NCBI GenBank assembly: GCA_019187225.1
Contig: JABAQQ010000019.1
Coordinates: forward strand, 124,001 to 188,000
Direction of reading: 5' to 3'
Length of the DNA: 64,000 bases
DNA from: Saprospiraceae bacterium
Lineage (GTDB): Bacteria; Bacteroidota; Bacteroidia; Chitinophagales; Saprospiraceae
A program made the position numbers and the translations under genes. A model generated the notes under the pieces. The model was not told the origin of the DNA and ran no database searches. It was given only the letters and a program-made list of their open reading frames with translations. Shown here in pieces: positions 1 to 9,507 of the stretch. The number at the start of each line of letters is the position of its first letter. Position 1 is the first letter of the stretch.

Positions 1-1815
1 GGTATCGGAAAAAATAAAACCATCCTGCATTACTGTACCGCAGCGTTTGCGCCATTCGGAAGGTTTGATTTGTTGCAACGGAGTGTTGCCAACGCGAATA
101 CTGCCTGTTGTCGGCTGGTAAAATCCGAGCAGGAGTTTGACCAAAGTCGTTTTTCCACTCCCGCTGGCCCCGACAATGGCAGTCACTTTTCCTTGCGGAA
201 TGAGCAGGTTGATTCTGTGCAGCACATTGTTGTGCAGTTGATTATAACGGAAGGAGAGATTTTCAATGTAGATATCTTCTCGATCGGCGGATTTTATGAA
301 GGTTCTATCTTTGTCATAAACCGGGACGGCATGGCCCCTGCCATTCGCCAATGGCGAAGTAACTGTTCCGGACCCGCCAAAATGCTGTAATGAATCTTCA
401 TCAGGCTGGTCTTGTATTTCCCCCATTCGTTCAAGGCTGATTTTGGCATCTTGCGCGGCGCGAATAAAAGTAATAAATTGCTGGAGCGGAGCATCCATTT
501 GCCCCACCATATATTGCACAGCCAGCATCATACCGAGCGTCATCTGGCCGTCAATGACGGATTTGGCCGCCAGAAAAGCAATAAAGATATTTTTGCTTTG
601 ATTGATAAAACCGGCGCCGGCTTCCTGCCATTGGGAGAGGTTGAGCGACAATAAGTTTGTATGGAAGAGTTTTGCCTGTATACCTGTCCAAATCCAGCGG
701 CGTTTGCGTTCAGAACCCTGTAGTTTTATTTCCTGCATCCCTTGTATCAGTTCTATAACAGCGTTGCTGTTTTCACCAGACTGTTGGAAGCGCAGGTAGT
801 CAATCTCTTTTCGACGACGCAAGAAGAACAGTATCCAAAAAACATACAAGATGGCTGCGGTGCAAAATATACCAAAAATTGTTGTATTGTATGCTGCCAA
901 TACAAAACCGAATACGATAAAGTTGATGGCAGAAAACATAACTGGCAAAGTAGATTGGGTCAAAAATGCCTCGATACGTCCCTGGTCGCCGATGCGTTGC
1001 ATCAGATCTCCCGTCATTTTGGTATCGAAAAAACCAATTGGCAGGCGCATCAGTTTAGCGAGAAAATCGCTGACCATTGCCACGTTGATGCGAGTACCTA
1101 TAAACAGAAGAATGCGGCTTTGCAAAAACTGCACCGTCATTTGACTGCAAAACAACATCAATTGAGCCAGCAGCATAAGATTGATAAAACCGATATTGCG
1201 GTTATCAATTCCAAAATCTACTATACTCTGGGTCAATAAAGGGAAAATCAATGTGAACACACTTGTCAATACCATGCCTGCTATTACCTGCAACAATAAC
1301 TGGCTGTGCGGGCGCACATAACCCAACGCATGCTTCAATCGCGTGGTTGAAGTGGATGTGCTGGCTTCGTGGCGATAAAAGTCCGGAGTGGGTTCGAGCA
1401 GTATCAAAATACCTTGCCCGACATCACTGATCCATGATTTTTCAAAATCAGCGCGTTTTAGTTTGAATTTTCCGGCACCTGGGTCGGCTACCCACACGCA
1501 ATGTTTGTCAGCTCTGTACACGACAACAAAATGGTTCTGGTTCCAATGCGCAATACAAGGAAGCGGTGCGGTAAGTAAACAAGCAGTATCTTTTCCAGTG
1601 TAAAAAGGTACTTTTACAGTCATGGCACGGAATCCAATACTTTCGGCGGCTTCCATAATGCCTTGTGCCGATACGCCGTCACGACTGAGGTAACTGCGTT
1701 CACGCAGATAGGGAAGAGGGTATTTCCGGCCATAAGCAGCGGCTACCATCATCAGACAGGCAGGGCCGCAATCCATGGCATCGCGTTGGTGATAAAATGG
1801 AAAAACGAAGGGCAT
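1..1815 (-). CDS. C39-peptidase ABC exporter (partial, runs off left edge)
   Basis: Peptide/bacteriocin-type ABC exporter with a built-in protease; about 605 residues are visible and the gene continues past base 1. The N-terminal C39 domain has Gln10, the DCGPAC motif with Cys16, His95 (NHFVVVY) and Asp111 (ADPGAGK), so the catalytic set looks intact. A membrane domain follows (about residues 150-450), then the ATPase domain with Walker A GASGSGKT at 549-556 and a Q-loop near 597; the signature and Walker B are off the window. The family cleaves double-glycine leaders and exports the product across the inner membrane, normally with an HlyD-type adaptor. ATG 1815 is chosen because C39 domains begin a few residues before the DCG motif; an in-frame GTG at 1878 is possible. 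No adaptor or precursor peptide gene is visible upstream, so the cargo is unknown. Confidence 0.93.
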   Translation of the reverse strand, partial: MPFVFPFYHQRDAMDCGPACLMMVAAAYGRKYPLPYLRERSYLSRDGVSAQGIMEAAESIGFRAMTVKVPFYTGKDTACLLTAPLPCIAHWNQNHFVVVYRADKHCVWVADPGAGKFKLKRADFEKSWISDVGQGILILLEPTPDFYRHEASTSTSTTRLKHALGYVRPHSQLLLQVIAGMVLTSVFTLIFPLLTQSIVDFGIDNRNIGFINLMLLAQLMLFCSQMTVQFLQSRILLFIGTRINVAMVSDFLAKLMRLPIGFFDTKMTGDLMQRIGDQGRIEAFLTQSTLPVMFSAINFIVFGFVLAAYNTTIFGIFCTAAILYVFWILFFLRRRKEIDYLRFQQSGENSNAVIELIQGMQEIKLQGSERKRRWIWTGIQAKLFHTNLLSLNLSQWQEAGAGFINQSKNIFIAFLAAKSVIDGQMTLGMMLAVQYMVGQMDAPLQQFITFIRAAQDAKISLERMGEIQDQPDEDSLQHFGGSGTVTSPLANGRGHAVPVYDKDRTFIKSADREDIYIENLSFRYNQLHNNVLHRINLLIPQGKVTAIVGASGSGKTTLVKLLLGFYQPTTGSIRVGNTPLQQIKPSEWRKRCGTVMQDGFIFSDT

Positions 1816-2116
1816 TTGTGTTTTGAATGTTTGATTGGGTTCGGATGCGCTGCTTCGATCCTCGTTCAGGATATTCACGAAACGCTAACCCTGCTCACAA
1901 TTCGCCAGAACACATAAATCAGGATTAAGGAAGTTATTGGGACGCAACTTCTCATCTGTGCAAAGAAATAATTTTTCAATATTTACTGCAAGAGCTAATA
2001 TATAACCTTGTCATTTTAGGCCATAACTGTGCAGACAACTCCATTTTCCCTTCTTCCGGCGGTAGAGAGATTGGGCAGCACCTATGTTAAAAGCGCAGGC
2101 ATGAGTGCGCCCATGT

Positions 2117-2155
2117 CAGCAATCCCGGCGAGGTATTGTTTAACCGGGATTGCTG
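2117..2155 (-). terminator. 12-bp perfect hairpin after the lipase/beta-helix gene
   Basis: CAGCAATCCCGG (2117-2128) and its exact complement (2144-2155) enclose a 15-nt loop, 28 bases beyond the stop codon of the upstream minus-strand gene. There is no clear U-run on the minus side, so it may act as an mRNA 3'-end stabiliser rather than a classical intrinsic terminator. Confidence 0.6.
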
Positions 2156-2182
2156 TTACAGGATTGTCAGAATACACGTAGG

Positions 2183-5100
2183 TTATCGCTGTACTACCAT
2201 CTTCATTTGTTCACGTTGCGTGCCGTCGGGAGCGGTAACATCTATCCAGTAAAGGCCGGCCGGCCATGCGGAGACATCCATACGGTAGAGACCGGCAGCG
2301 GATGTTTCGCGGACGAGTTTGCCAAAAGTGTCCCAGATGCGGAGGTGACAGACTTCTCCAGGCAAAGAAATGCTCACTTCACCCGAAGTCGGGTTGGGGA
2401 ATATACAGGAACCGGCTGCGGATTTTACGATCGCCTGGCTGCGGCTTTCGCCTTCGGAGAGCGACTTGGAAGCGTCTATCAGCGTTTCGCAATAGTTGGT
2501 GAAGCCGCTCAAGTCATCTTGCCACAAACCGGCGATGCTGCCGAAAGTGCCGTGCGCGCTTTCGTATTCCTCATTGTTGATTTGGTTAATTCCGGTGCGA
2601 AATGCTTCCCGTACAGTTGTGGGTTCTCCCGGAAAGACTTCCGCATCACATTCATCCGGATCCTGGGAATCAAGTTCTCTGGCGCACCCAAGGGGCTCTT
2701 CCTGTAGCGCCAGGCTTACATCGGCAGGGAAGGAGGCACTGCAAGGAAGCCCGCCGGGCGCCGATTTTTTGAGCGAAATGCTCGCATTCGGATTCGCATC
2801 ATTGGAGGTCGCGCCCCCCGTGACCGTGCCCCAAAAATTGAGTTTGGCGGGTACGGGCTGGGGCGATGTCTTGTCTATATAACAGATGTTGAGGTATTTG
2901 TTCCCGGGACCTTGAACGTATGCCCGCGTAAATACATTCGGATCAACGATGTTGGTACCGCCCGACATTTGAAGCAGAAGCAAAGGATCAATCACCAGCG
3001 AAATGTCTTCTCCGTATATTCCTGATCTCTCAATTTCGAGGATGCGGGCGCAATCCATCATTACGAGGCCGGTGGAGGCGTCGCCGTTCATGACAATACC
3101 GCTGTGGCTCCCGCGGATGGTAGCGAAATGGTTCATGTAAATATTGGTCGGAGCCCCGTTCGAGGGGTCGAGCACCTGGTTACCGATGCCGATTTCACAA
3201 TTATTGATCTCGCCGCCATCCATCCAGAGTATCCATCCTCCCTCTACTCTTATACCCATACCCGCCTGGGGCTCAAACAGCGGATCAACCCCGTTGTTGC
3301 TGGCGTTGAGCACATCTGCGTCGTGGTCGCTGATGGTACAACTCCTCACAAGCGTAATAAAATTGAACTCTGAAAAAATACCTCTTTGCTGGAACGTACC
3401 CGGATTGCCCGTAAACTGGCAATCTTCAAACACCACTCCGATGCGTTCCCGGAAATGAGCGCCGGTTTCGTAGTTGTGGAAGTCAGAACCCTTGACTAAG
3501 GTGCCCGGCCCGAAAATAAAACCGGCATTATCCGAACCTAATATATCGATCGGGAAGATCAATCCGTCGAAGGTGCAATCCTGAATACTGATGTCGCCGA
3601 CTTGTTGTCCGAACAACCCTGTGACACCTGAACCGTGCATTTTCACTTCCCTCAGGTCGCACCAGGAACCTTCACCCAACTGGATCTCCGCTCCGTGATG
3701 TTCTACGGCGCCTTCCTCCAGGTCGAGTCCTCTTCCATTTGGGATCGAAAGGGTAGCGCCATCGCCGATGCGAATAAAGCGGTTGGTCTTGCCAGCCCCA
3801 CTGAGGCGGAGGGCGTCGGCATTCGGCCCTAATTCGAGGGTATTTCCCCATGCAAATTCAAAATATCCCAATCCTGTGAAGTTGATGTCGCCGTTCCAGA
3901 CGAGAGTGCCTTCGATGTGGATGTTGGATCCAGGCGATTCGAGGACAACAATAGCGCCGGGATCGAGGATGAGGGTGGCGCCGGGCTTTATGATCAGGGC
4001 GCTTCCATCGCTGGTAATATGAAGTTTGCCGCCAGACTTTATGTGAACTGTTGCGTCTTGCCACACTTCGGTGATGCCGTGTTGAGATTTGTCGAACGCG
4101 CCGATGTTGAATTCGCCACCCGCTTCGACAGTGACGACCTGGCCACAGTCGAGCAGGTAGGTGGTGAAGGTGGGTTTGATCGCAGGTTCTCCGGGATTGC
4201 TTTGCACATAACCCGTCGGGCCGGTGTTGTTGATGTTCAGTTTGCCGCCACTGAGCACGGAAATATTCGGTATTTGAGTACGCCGCAAGCCGAAGTTGTA
4301 TGTTTCAGCGAGGGTGCTGCCGGTAATCTGGCCGGCATCGAGATTATCCAGTTCACCCATTAGAAAGCCTATCATGCCACCGTCGAGTTCAACATGACGA
4401 AGGTTGCCGGGAGGAGCGTAGAAGTTGTCGAAATTTGGAACCTTTGCATTGGGGAGATTTAATTCCTCAAATTCCGGCGTCGTCAGGTCCACGAATAAAT
4501 TCGCATTATTCAACGGCGTAGCCATTGCCAGAGAGCTCCACGTTGGCACGAATGACATTATTGGCAACTTGACAGGGTTGTTGAAAGTTGCATTGTCGGG
4601 CACAGAAGCGCGCAGTTGAGCGTCCAAAGATGTAATATCAAGCCGGAATCCACCGGGTGCGTTGTCCAGGTGTGGCAAGTCGGCGACGGTGTTCAGGTCT
4701 ATGCTGTGATACTTGAATGGGACCTTATTGCCGAAACAAGGATTGAAATCGTGTGGCTGTGCGATAGAAAACAATGCATTATGTGTATAACAGATGTTGC
4801 TTTGTTTTTGACAATTGTCCATGCCGTGTATCGTGTAATTTTCCCAGGCGCTACTGTTAACCGAACGCATGAATACCTTGAACACGGTGCCGAAATCCAG
4901 CGAATTTGCATAAATACTCGCATCGTAAAACTTGCCGCCCGGGCCAAATCCCTGGTTGCTCAATGCGGTACCGTCCATCATCCCGTCCAGCATAGCGATT
5001 TTGCGCGGCAATTTAGGCCACCCCAGACCTGTTAGTTCGCCCTGAAGGGTATTGCGCAGTGCGGCATAATTGTAGTCGAGCAGTTCATCAAAAGAGAGGG

Positions 5101-6325
5101 GAGTAATATAAGGCCAACCATCCTGGTTTCTGATCTCCACTTCACCGGATTGTAATTTATCTCCAAGACTTTGTATGATTTGTTGCCTGGCAGCAGGCGT
5201 ATTGAGCGCCGCCCATATTTCTTCGCTGTTGCCTGTAGCATGATAAAACCACCCCAAGGCCTGTACTGACAATGGGATGTTGGCTCCATTGTGCGGCGTA
5301 TCAAAGGTGCCAAAAAGCCCTACGCAATGACTTTTACCTTCCTGTTCCATTTTCGCCAGCGCATAACGACCCACTATGCCACCCATGCTTGCTCCGAGCA
5401 GTACACTTTGTTCGGTGCCGATTTTTGTAGCATTTACCCATTCGAGTACTTCAATCAAAAAATTTGCATTGGCTTGAATATAATTGCCTCCATTGGCAAA
5501 GTCCACATACACCAAATCGTAGTCTCTGGATTGAAGTTGGGCAACCAACTCGGGGAGGAGGGCAAACTGCGGCGTGTGCGGTATACCGGGATTCGCGGGG
5601 TCGTCGTCAAAAAATTCGCTGCGCCCGGTCATTAACACGTCCCAGCGAAAAGTTCCGTATCCCATTAACACGCCGTCGGTGTTGTTCACTGCATATTCCG
5701 CCGGCGTATTAATGACCGGATCGAAGCCTTCCACCAATATGAATGGTTTGCGCAGTTGGTGGTCGGGATTGGCATACAAAACGTGAACCATGCCCCCTGC
5801 CGAAGTCGGGCTGTTGAACGGACTGCCGGGAGGATAGGCGTTACCCGCCGGCGGCGAATAAGTATTGCCATTCAGGTTGGACAAAGACTCATGCGGAAGA
5901 TAATCAGAATAATTAATACCGGTGTTGAAATTGGTTTGTATCGTTTGGGTACCCGTCGCGCCAGCGCCATTCGGTCTGAGTGTAGTCCAGGCCAATGAGT
6001 ATTGCGTAGGGGTGCTGGATGTGGGATACGTCACAGTCCGGATGGTGGAGGGCGCAACAGTGACGGGACCCAGGCCATCGGCAAAATCTATTGTCAAAGT
6101 AATGTCGGCTGGGAATGCGCCGAAATTGAACCGAACCGGGTTGTGTATAAAAGCCCGTTGCTGAAATTCCAATTGAGCGTCGCCATCAACGCAGACGAAG
6201 CACTCGTCTATTCGGCGTGGGTAACTCGGGCATTGGGAATGGAGTGCGAGCGAAAGGAGAAAGGCAAGTAGCAGACATACCAGTGGCCTTCCGCTGATTG
6301 GTGGATGAGCGGTCATGAATTTCAT
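2183..6325 (-). CDS. secreted lipase-like alpha/beta hydrolase fused to a beta-helix region with T9SS sorting domain
   Basis: Large secreted protein of 1380 residues, start ATG 6325 (ATG 6316 also possible). Signal peptide about 1-31. Residues about 190-330 look like an alpha/beta hydrolase: KPFILVEGFDP, then the nucleophile-elbow motif GASMGG at 311-316 with Ser313 as likely nucleophile, followed by a DTPHNGANIP segment typical of lipase/PGAP1-like folds. Residues about 690-1180 are glycine-rich strand repeats of right-handed parallel beta-helix character. The last 80 residues (from PNPTSGEVSI) match the T9SS type A sorting domain, so export across the outer membrane is expected. It follows the lipoprotein gene at 6349-6960 by 23 bases, probably as one transcript. 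Substrate unknown; the hydrolase assignment rests on motifs only. Confidence 0.8.
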   Translation of the reverse strand: MKFMTAHPPISGRPLVCLLLAFLLSLALHSQCPSYPRRIDECFVCVDGDAQLEFQQRAFIHNPVRFNFGAFPADITLTIDFADGLGPVTVAPSTIRTVTYPTSSTPTQYSLAWTTLRPNGAGATGTQTIQTNFNTGINYSDYLPHESLSNLNGNTYSPPAGNAYPPGSPFNSPTSAGGMVHVLYANPDHQLRKPFILVEGFDPVINTPAEYAVNNTDGVLMGYGTFRWDVLMTGRSEFFDDDPANPGIPHTPQFALLPELVAQLQSRDYDLVYVDFANGGNYIQANANFLIEVLEWVNATKIGTEQSVLLGASMGGIVGRYALAKMEQEGKSHCVGLFGTFDTPHNGANIPLSVQALGWFYHATGNSEEIWAALNTPAARQQIIQSLGDKLQSGEVEIRNQDGWPYITPLSFDELLDYNYAALRNTLQGELTGLGWPKLPRKIAMLDGMMDGTALSNQGFGPGGKFYDASIYANSLDFGTVFKVFMRSVNSSAWENYTIHGMDNCQKQSNICYTHNALFSIAQPHDFNPCFGNKVPFKYHSIDLNTVADLPHLDNAPGGFRLDITSLDAQLRASVPDNATFNNPVKLPIMSFVPTWSSLAMATPLNNANLFVDLTTPEFEELNLPNAKVPNFDNFYAPPGNLRHVELDGGMIGFLMGELDNLDAGQITGSTLAETYNFGLRRTQIPNISVLSGGKLNINNTGPTGYVQSNPGEPAIKPTFTTYLLDCGQVVTVEAGGEFNIGAFDKSQHGITEVWQDATVHIKSGGKLHITSDGSALIIKPGATLILDPGAIVVLESPGSNIHIEGTLVWNGDINFTGLGYFEFAWGNTLELGPNADALRLSGAGKTNRFIRIGDGATLSIPNGRGLDLEEGAVEHHGAEIQLGEGSWCDLREVKMHGSGVTGLFGQQVGDISIQDCTFDGLIFPIDILGSDNAGFIFGPGTLVKGSDFHNYETGAHFRERIGVVFEDCQFTGNPGTFQQRGIFSEFNFITLVRSCTISDHDADVLNASNNGVDPLFEPQAGMGIRVEGGWILWMDGGEINNCEIGIGNQVLDPSNGAPTNIYMNHFATIRGSHSGIVMNGDASTGLVMMDCARILEIERSGIYGEDISLVIDPLLLLQMSGGTNIVDPNVFTRAYVQGPGNKYLNICYIDKTSPQPVPAKLNFWGTVTGGATSNDANPNASISLKKSAPGGLPCSASFPADVSLALQEEPLGCARELDSQDPDECDAEVFPGEPTTVREAFRTGINQINNEEYESAHGTFGSIAGLWQDDLSGFTNYCETLIDASKSLSEGESRSQAIVKSAAGSCIFPNPTSGEVSISLPGEVCHLRIWDTFGKLVRETSAAGLYRMDVSAWPAGLYWIDVTAPDGTQREQMKMVVQR

Positions 6326-6348
6326 TTCAGAAATTTTAAGTTTTGAGT

Positions 6349-6960
6349 TTAATAGTGTATGGTGTGCGTTGTGGTGTCGTGGGGTACCATATAGATAGAG
6401 TCAGTGAAGTTGATCTCCGGATTTGAAAATGGCCCCCAATGAAGGAGTGCTTTTCTTCCTCCTTGACCGAGAAAAATTTGGGTCTCTGTCCCCTGATTAG
6501 CATGTACGCTATGAGGTCTGAATGTGCCTCCGAAACCGAGGCTTAACCACATTCCTAAATCCGGGATCGTGACCAATTTTAACCACGCTTCCGGATCGAG
6601 CGCGATGTTCACATTGTTGACACCGGTGGTCACGCCTAATCCGTCTCGTTTGTAGTAGCCTTCTTTCCAGACAATCATATATGCCCCGCCGCATACATCT
6701 TCCTGCCGGTACTCCCGGTGAAATTCGCCGTTGGCATCGGTCACAATGGAATCGCCTAAAGTGGAAGAGCTACCGCCGAACACCGAGCCGTCGTAGCAGA
6801 GCAGGTAAATTCGGGCTCCATCGATAGGATTGCCTGTGCCGTATTCCGTGATGCGGCCTTGTATCGTGGTGATGCGTTCGTCGGATTTGTTGCAGGCAGT
6901 AGAAAAAGCCAATCCTGCAAACACGACAAGGAAAAGAGAAGGGAAGCGTAATTTTATCAT
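6349..6960 (-). CDS. lipoprotein with carboxypeptidase-regulatory-like domain
   Basis: Predicted lipoprotein of 203 residues. The signal peptide ends in a lipobox-like FSTAC about 23 residues in, so it should be anchored by that cysteine. Residues about 30-125 (ITTIQGRITEYGTGNP...DANGEFHREY) resemble the beta-sandwich CarboxypepD_reg/CNA-B-like domain common in Bacteroidota surface proteins; the rest is unrecognised. ATG 6960 is preferred over ATG 6993, 33 bases upstream: a degenerate promoter -7 box (CAACTTTGC) lies between them and would fall inside the longer reading frame. It probably leads an operon with the lipase-like gene downstream. Function unknown. Confidence 0.72.
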   Translation of the reverse strand: MIKLRFPSLFLVVFAGLAFSTACNKSDERITTIQGRITEYGTGNPIDGARIYLLCYDGSVFGGSSSTLGDSIVTDANGEFHREYRQEDVCGGAYMIVWKEGYYKRDGLGVTTGVNNVNIALDPEAWLKLVTIPDLGMWLSLGFGGTFRPHSVHANQGTETQIFLGQGGRKALLHWGPFSNPEINFTDSIYMVPHDTTTHTIHY

Positions 6961-7281
6961 AAGGCGATCAATTTGATAGCAAAGTTGCGGCACCCCTTTT
7001 ACCTAAAAAACTATGTTTTTTTGGGGTTTTCCGCGATGCTAAAGGGATGCCATATTTCTGAGGGATAGAAATTTTCAATGGGAAAGATGTCATTGCAATA
7101 ACCTATTCACTCCAGCCGGCGCAACCGTCGCCGTTTCGTACAATTTCCAGGCGCTAAAGGGGGGGCAACTCCGTTGCTCCAAAAACTACGTTTTTTTCTG
7201 ATTTTCTAAGTGCAGGAGAGAAGTGGCCTTTTCGCCAGGCGGTAATTTTCAGTGCAACATGGTCTTAACCCAATAACATCC
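6961..7281. other. 321-bp intergenic region, mostly featureless
   Basis: No gene is seen on either strand. It holds the likely leader and promoter of the lipoprotein gene (CAACTTTGC on the minus strand near 6977-6985). Two similar A/T blocks, AAAAACTAYGTTTTTTT, stand at about 7006-7022 and 7181-7197 in the same orientation, and the word GCTAAAGGG occurs near 7038 and 7153. These look like remnants of a decayed duplication; no convincing terminator follows the glycosidase gene. Confidence 0.4.
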
Positions 7282-8433
7282 TCAATCCCGCGCACGATAC
7301 CATTTCTTTATTGTGCTCTCACCCAGCTTCCCCTGCGGCGTGTAATCCCGCTCCGGATATCCTTCGTGGCCGCGCATGTTGGGGAACCATTTCCAGAGAA
7401 AACCGCCCGCCCACCAGTCTTCACGCCGGAAAGTGGCAAACAGCGCTTCATAACAATTGGCCTGTGCCTGTTGGTTGATGTTGCGGCTTTCGATACCTCG
7501 CTCCAGTTCCCAGTTGCGCCAGCCGCAGCTGTCCACGCTGAGGTAGCCGAATTCGGTAAATAAAATGGGTTTGCCCTGCTCCTTGCTGAATGCGTGCAGA
7601 CGCTCTTTGATGGGCTGCCACGCGGCTGTCAACTGTTCCACCTTCGGCGTGGCTTCCGCCACGAGCGGGAAATAGCCGCCAAGCCCGATATATTCCAGTT
7701 CCTTCCAGAATGGCACTTTATCCCAGTCGTCCCAATTGGCTGAATACGTGAGTTTGCCTTTGTATACCGCTTTGACCTTCCGGATCAAACCTTCCCAAAA
7801 CTGCGGGCGTTTCTGAATGGACGCGTTGAATTCCGTGCCGATGCAGAACAAATCCGTCTGGGCGGAATCGGCCAATGCAGCAAAGCGCAGGATGTACCGT
7901 TCATAGGTCGTTTCCCACATGAGCCATTCTTCTTCGTCCGCAAAATCGAGCGACCCCGTCCACGCTCCCGGGATCCAGACCTGGGGTTTGAGCATGACTT
8001 TGATGCCTGCCTCGTGGGCCAAACGAATGGTCTCCCTGGCGCCTTCGGGACGTTCGCCCCACCACTGTCCGCCGTGCTCGTCGAAAATGACCCGGCTGGT
8101 GCCGGGGCGCAAAAAAGCATAGGGAACGACGGCAATCCAGTTGGCGCCCGTCTCCGCAACGTGGGGCATGGGATTTTGAGGGAAAGGCTCGGGCGGCGCC
8201 ACAAAGGTGAGGCCATTTACATCGGCAGACGGTGGACGATGGACGGCAGACGGCGGATGGGGAATGAGGGTTGGCAAGACTGACGTTTGCGTTGTTTGCG
8301 GTTGATCGCAACGTGAGAACAGGAGCAATAGCAGTGTCAGCAACCGGAAAGAGTCCCGTATTGGTATCGGTAGTCGGGGTGGCAGGCTCGCTCGAATTAT
8401 GCTTGACAAAGACAAAAGGAGCAGATGTTTCAT
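7282..8433 (-). CDS. GH113-like glycoside hydrolase lipoprotein
   Basis: TIM-barrel glycosidase of 383 residues resembling GH113 (beta-mannanase) enzymes. From about residue 72 the chain reads NGLTFVAPP...ETGANWIAVVPYAF, the usual first strand; GTEFN holds the expected acid/base Glu, and ILFTEFGY holds the expected nucleophile Glu, followed by the WKWFP strand end. A hydrophobic run ending in LFSRC suggests a lipoprotein anchor at Cys42, although the stretch before it (residues 1-30) is unusually long. Residues about 56-70 are encoded by a CCGTC/CCACC-type repeat also found in spacers of this window. The gene starts directly at the T-run of a hairpin terminator (8439-8477). Mannan or a related glucan is the likely substrate class; this is family inference only. 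Confidence 0.78.
   Translation of the reverse strand: MKHLLLLSLSSIIRASLPPRLPIPIRDSFRLLTLLLLLFSRCDQPQTTQTSVLPTLIPHPPSAVHRPPSADVNGLTFVAPPEPFPQNPMPHVAETGANWIAVVPYAFLRPGTSRVIFDEHGGQWWGERPEGARETIRLAHEAGIKVMLKPQVWIPGAWTGSLDFADEEEWLMWETTYERYILRFAALADSAQTDLFCIGTEFNASIQKRPQFWEGLIRKVKAVYKGKLTYSANWDDWDKVPFWKELEYIGLGGYFPLVAEATPKVEQLTAAWQPIKERLHAFSKEQGKPILFTEFGYLSVDSCGWRNWELERGIESRNINQQAQANCYEALFATFRREDWWAGGFLWKWFPNMRGHEGYPERDYTPQGKLGESTIKKWYRARD
8224..8268 (-). repeat. in-frame short-repeat insertion in the glycosidase linker
   Basis: The coding strand holds degenerate 7-nt words of CCATCCG/CCGTCTG/CCGTCCA type, translated as a PHPPSAVHRPPSA linker between lipoprotein signal and catalytic domain. The words belong to the same family as the spacer array at 33374-33457. 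Confidence 0.65.
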
Positions 8434-8438
8434 AAAAA

Positions 8439-8477
8439 TTTCAACCCCGCCGGTTTGTCACACCGGCGGGGTTGAAA
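8439..8477 (-). terminator. strong GC-rich intrinsic terminator
   Basis: A 15-bp perfect stem (8439-8453 with 8463-8477, core CAACCCCGCCGG) and 9-nt loop, followed on the minus strand by TTTTT that runs into the ATG of the glycosidase gene. It ends the greA-HIT transcript and separates it from the glycosidase. Confidence 0.88.
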
Positions 8478-8523
8478 AGTACGGTAAAAAATCCGTTCGC
8501 TTAAAAATGGCTCTGTGTGGCGA

Positions 8524-8922
8524 TCAATCGCCTACTTGGGCAGCAATCTTCGCCGCCAGATCGCTCATGGCTTCAGGCGACATCGCCACCGGTTCTTTGC
8601 CGAAAGAGAGGTCTGAGATCGAGTTGAGCGGGATCAGGTGGATGTGCGCGTGCGGCACCTCCAGCCCGATGACGGCAACGCCGATGCGCTGGCAGGGTAC
8701 AACTTTTTCTACCGCTCTGGCGACCTTTTTGGCAAAAACCATCAGACCGGCTAAATGCGCGTCTTCGATGTCGAAAATGTAGTCAATCTCGCGCTTGGGA
8801 ATGCACAAAGTATGGCCTTTGGCCTGCGGACGCACATCCAGAAAAGCCAGATAATCGGCTGTTTCGGCTACTTTGTAGCACGGGATTTCGCCGTTTACGA
8901 TGCGGGAGAAGATACTGGGCAT
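8524..8922 (-). CDS. HIT family hydrolase (HinT-like)
   Basis: Protein of 132 residues, the usual size of HinT-type histidine-triad enzymes, which hydrolyse nucleoside phosphoramidates and adenylates in the cytoplasm. It begins SIFSRIVNGEIPCYKV and has the diagnostic HAHIHL triad near residue 92, preceded by GLEVP. ATG 8922 is the natural start. It lies downstream of greA, separated by a hairpin spacer, and ends at a strong terminator, so the two are probably co-transcribed. Natural substrate in this organism unknown. Confidence 0.93.
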   Translation of the reverse strand: MPSIFSRIVNGEIPCYKVAETADYLAFLDVRPQAKGHTLCIPKREIDYIFDIEDAHLAGLMVFAKKVARAVEKVVPCQRIGVAVIGLEVPHAHIHLIPLNSISDLSFGKEPVAMSPEAMSDLAAKIAAQVGD

Positions 8923-8933
8923 GGATAGTTAGT

Positions 8934-9010
8934 GGTTAATGGTTGTCAGTTAATGGTTGTTGGTTGTTGGTTATTACTGGTAACCATTAACTGACAACCA
9001 ATAATTAACC
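8934..9010. repeat. inverted CCAATAA/CCAACAA-type spacer between greA and HIT genes
   Basis: Bases 8940-8958 and 8982-9000 are a perfect 19-bp inverted repeat built from GGTTGTCAGTTAATGG-like words; GGTTAAT/ATTAACC extend it outward, the outer arm running into the greA stop codon. The loop holds extra GGTTGTT copies. Same family as many ribosomal spacers. Confidence 0.85.
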
Positions 9011-9481
9011 TATAGTAATATTGGTGACCTCAAATTCCATAGCACCGGCAGGTGTGGTGATTTTGGCCACTTCGCCTTTGACTTTGCCGAGCAGCCCCTG
9101 GCCGATGGGCGAGGTGACCGAGATTTTCATCTGCCTGGCATCGGCTTCAGTTTCCGAAACCAGTTTATACGTCATTTCTTTCCCCGTTTTCAGGTTTTTG
9201 ATCGTCACATTGGAAAGGATCGCCACTTTGGAATCGTCCAATTGGCTTTCATCAATCACGCGGGCATTGGAAAGCACCGTTTCCATTTCGCTGATTTTCA
9301 TTTCCAGCATTCCCTGAGCGTCTTTGGCAGCGTCATATTCGGCATTCTCCGAAAGGTCGCCTTGTGAGCGAGCCTCGGCTATAGCGCGCGCAGCTTCCTG
9401 GCGCCCGATTGTTTTTAATTCTTCGAGTTCGGCTTTGAGCTTGTCATAACCACTCTGCGTCAGATACGTGTAGTTCGCCAT
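9005..9481 (-). CDS. greA: transcription elongation factor GreA
   Basis: GreA rescues backtracked RNA polymerase by stimulating transcript cleavage through the secondary channel. The 158-residue product has the full layout: N-terminal coiled coil with the acidic tip GDLSENAEYDAAKD near residues 41-54 and a C-terminal FKBP-like domain (SPIGQGLLGKVKGE). Start ATG 9481. A good promoter box lies 167 bases upstream and the leader between them folds into three hairpins, the last followed by TTTTT, so premature termination in the leader is possible. Confidence 0.97.
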   Translation of the reverse strand: MANYTYLTQSGYDKLKAELEELKTIGRQEAARAIAEARSQGDLSENAEYDAAKDAQGMLEMKISEMETVLSNARVIDESQLDDSKVAILSNVTIKNLKTGKEMTYKLVSETEADARQMKISVTSPIGQGLLGKVKGEVAKITTPAGAMEFEVTNITIG

Positions 9482-9507
9482 TGGTAAAAAATTAAATCCA
9501 TGAAAAA

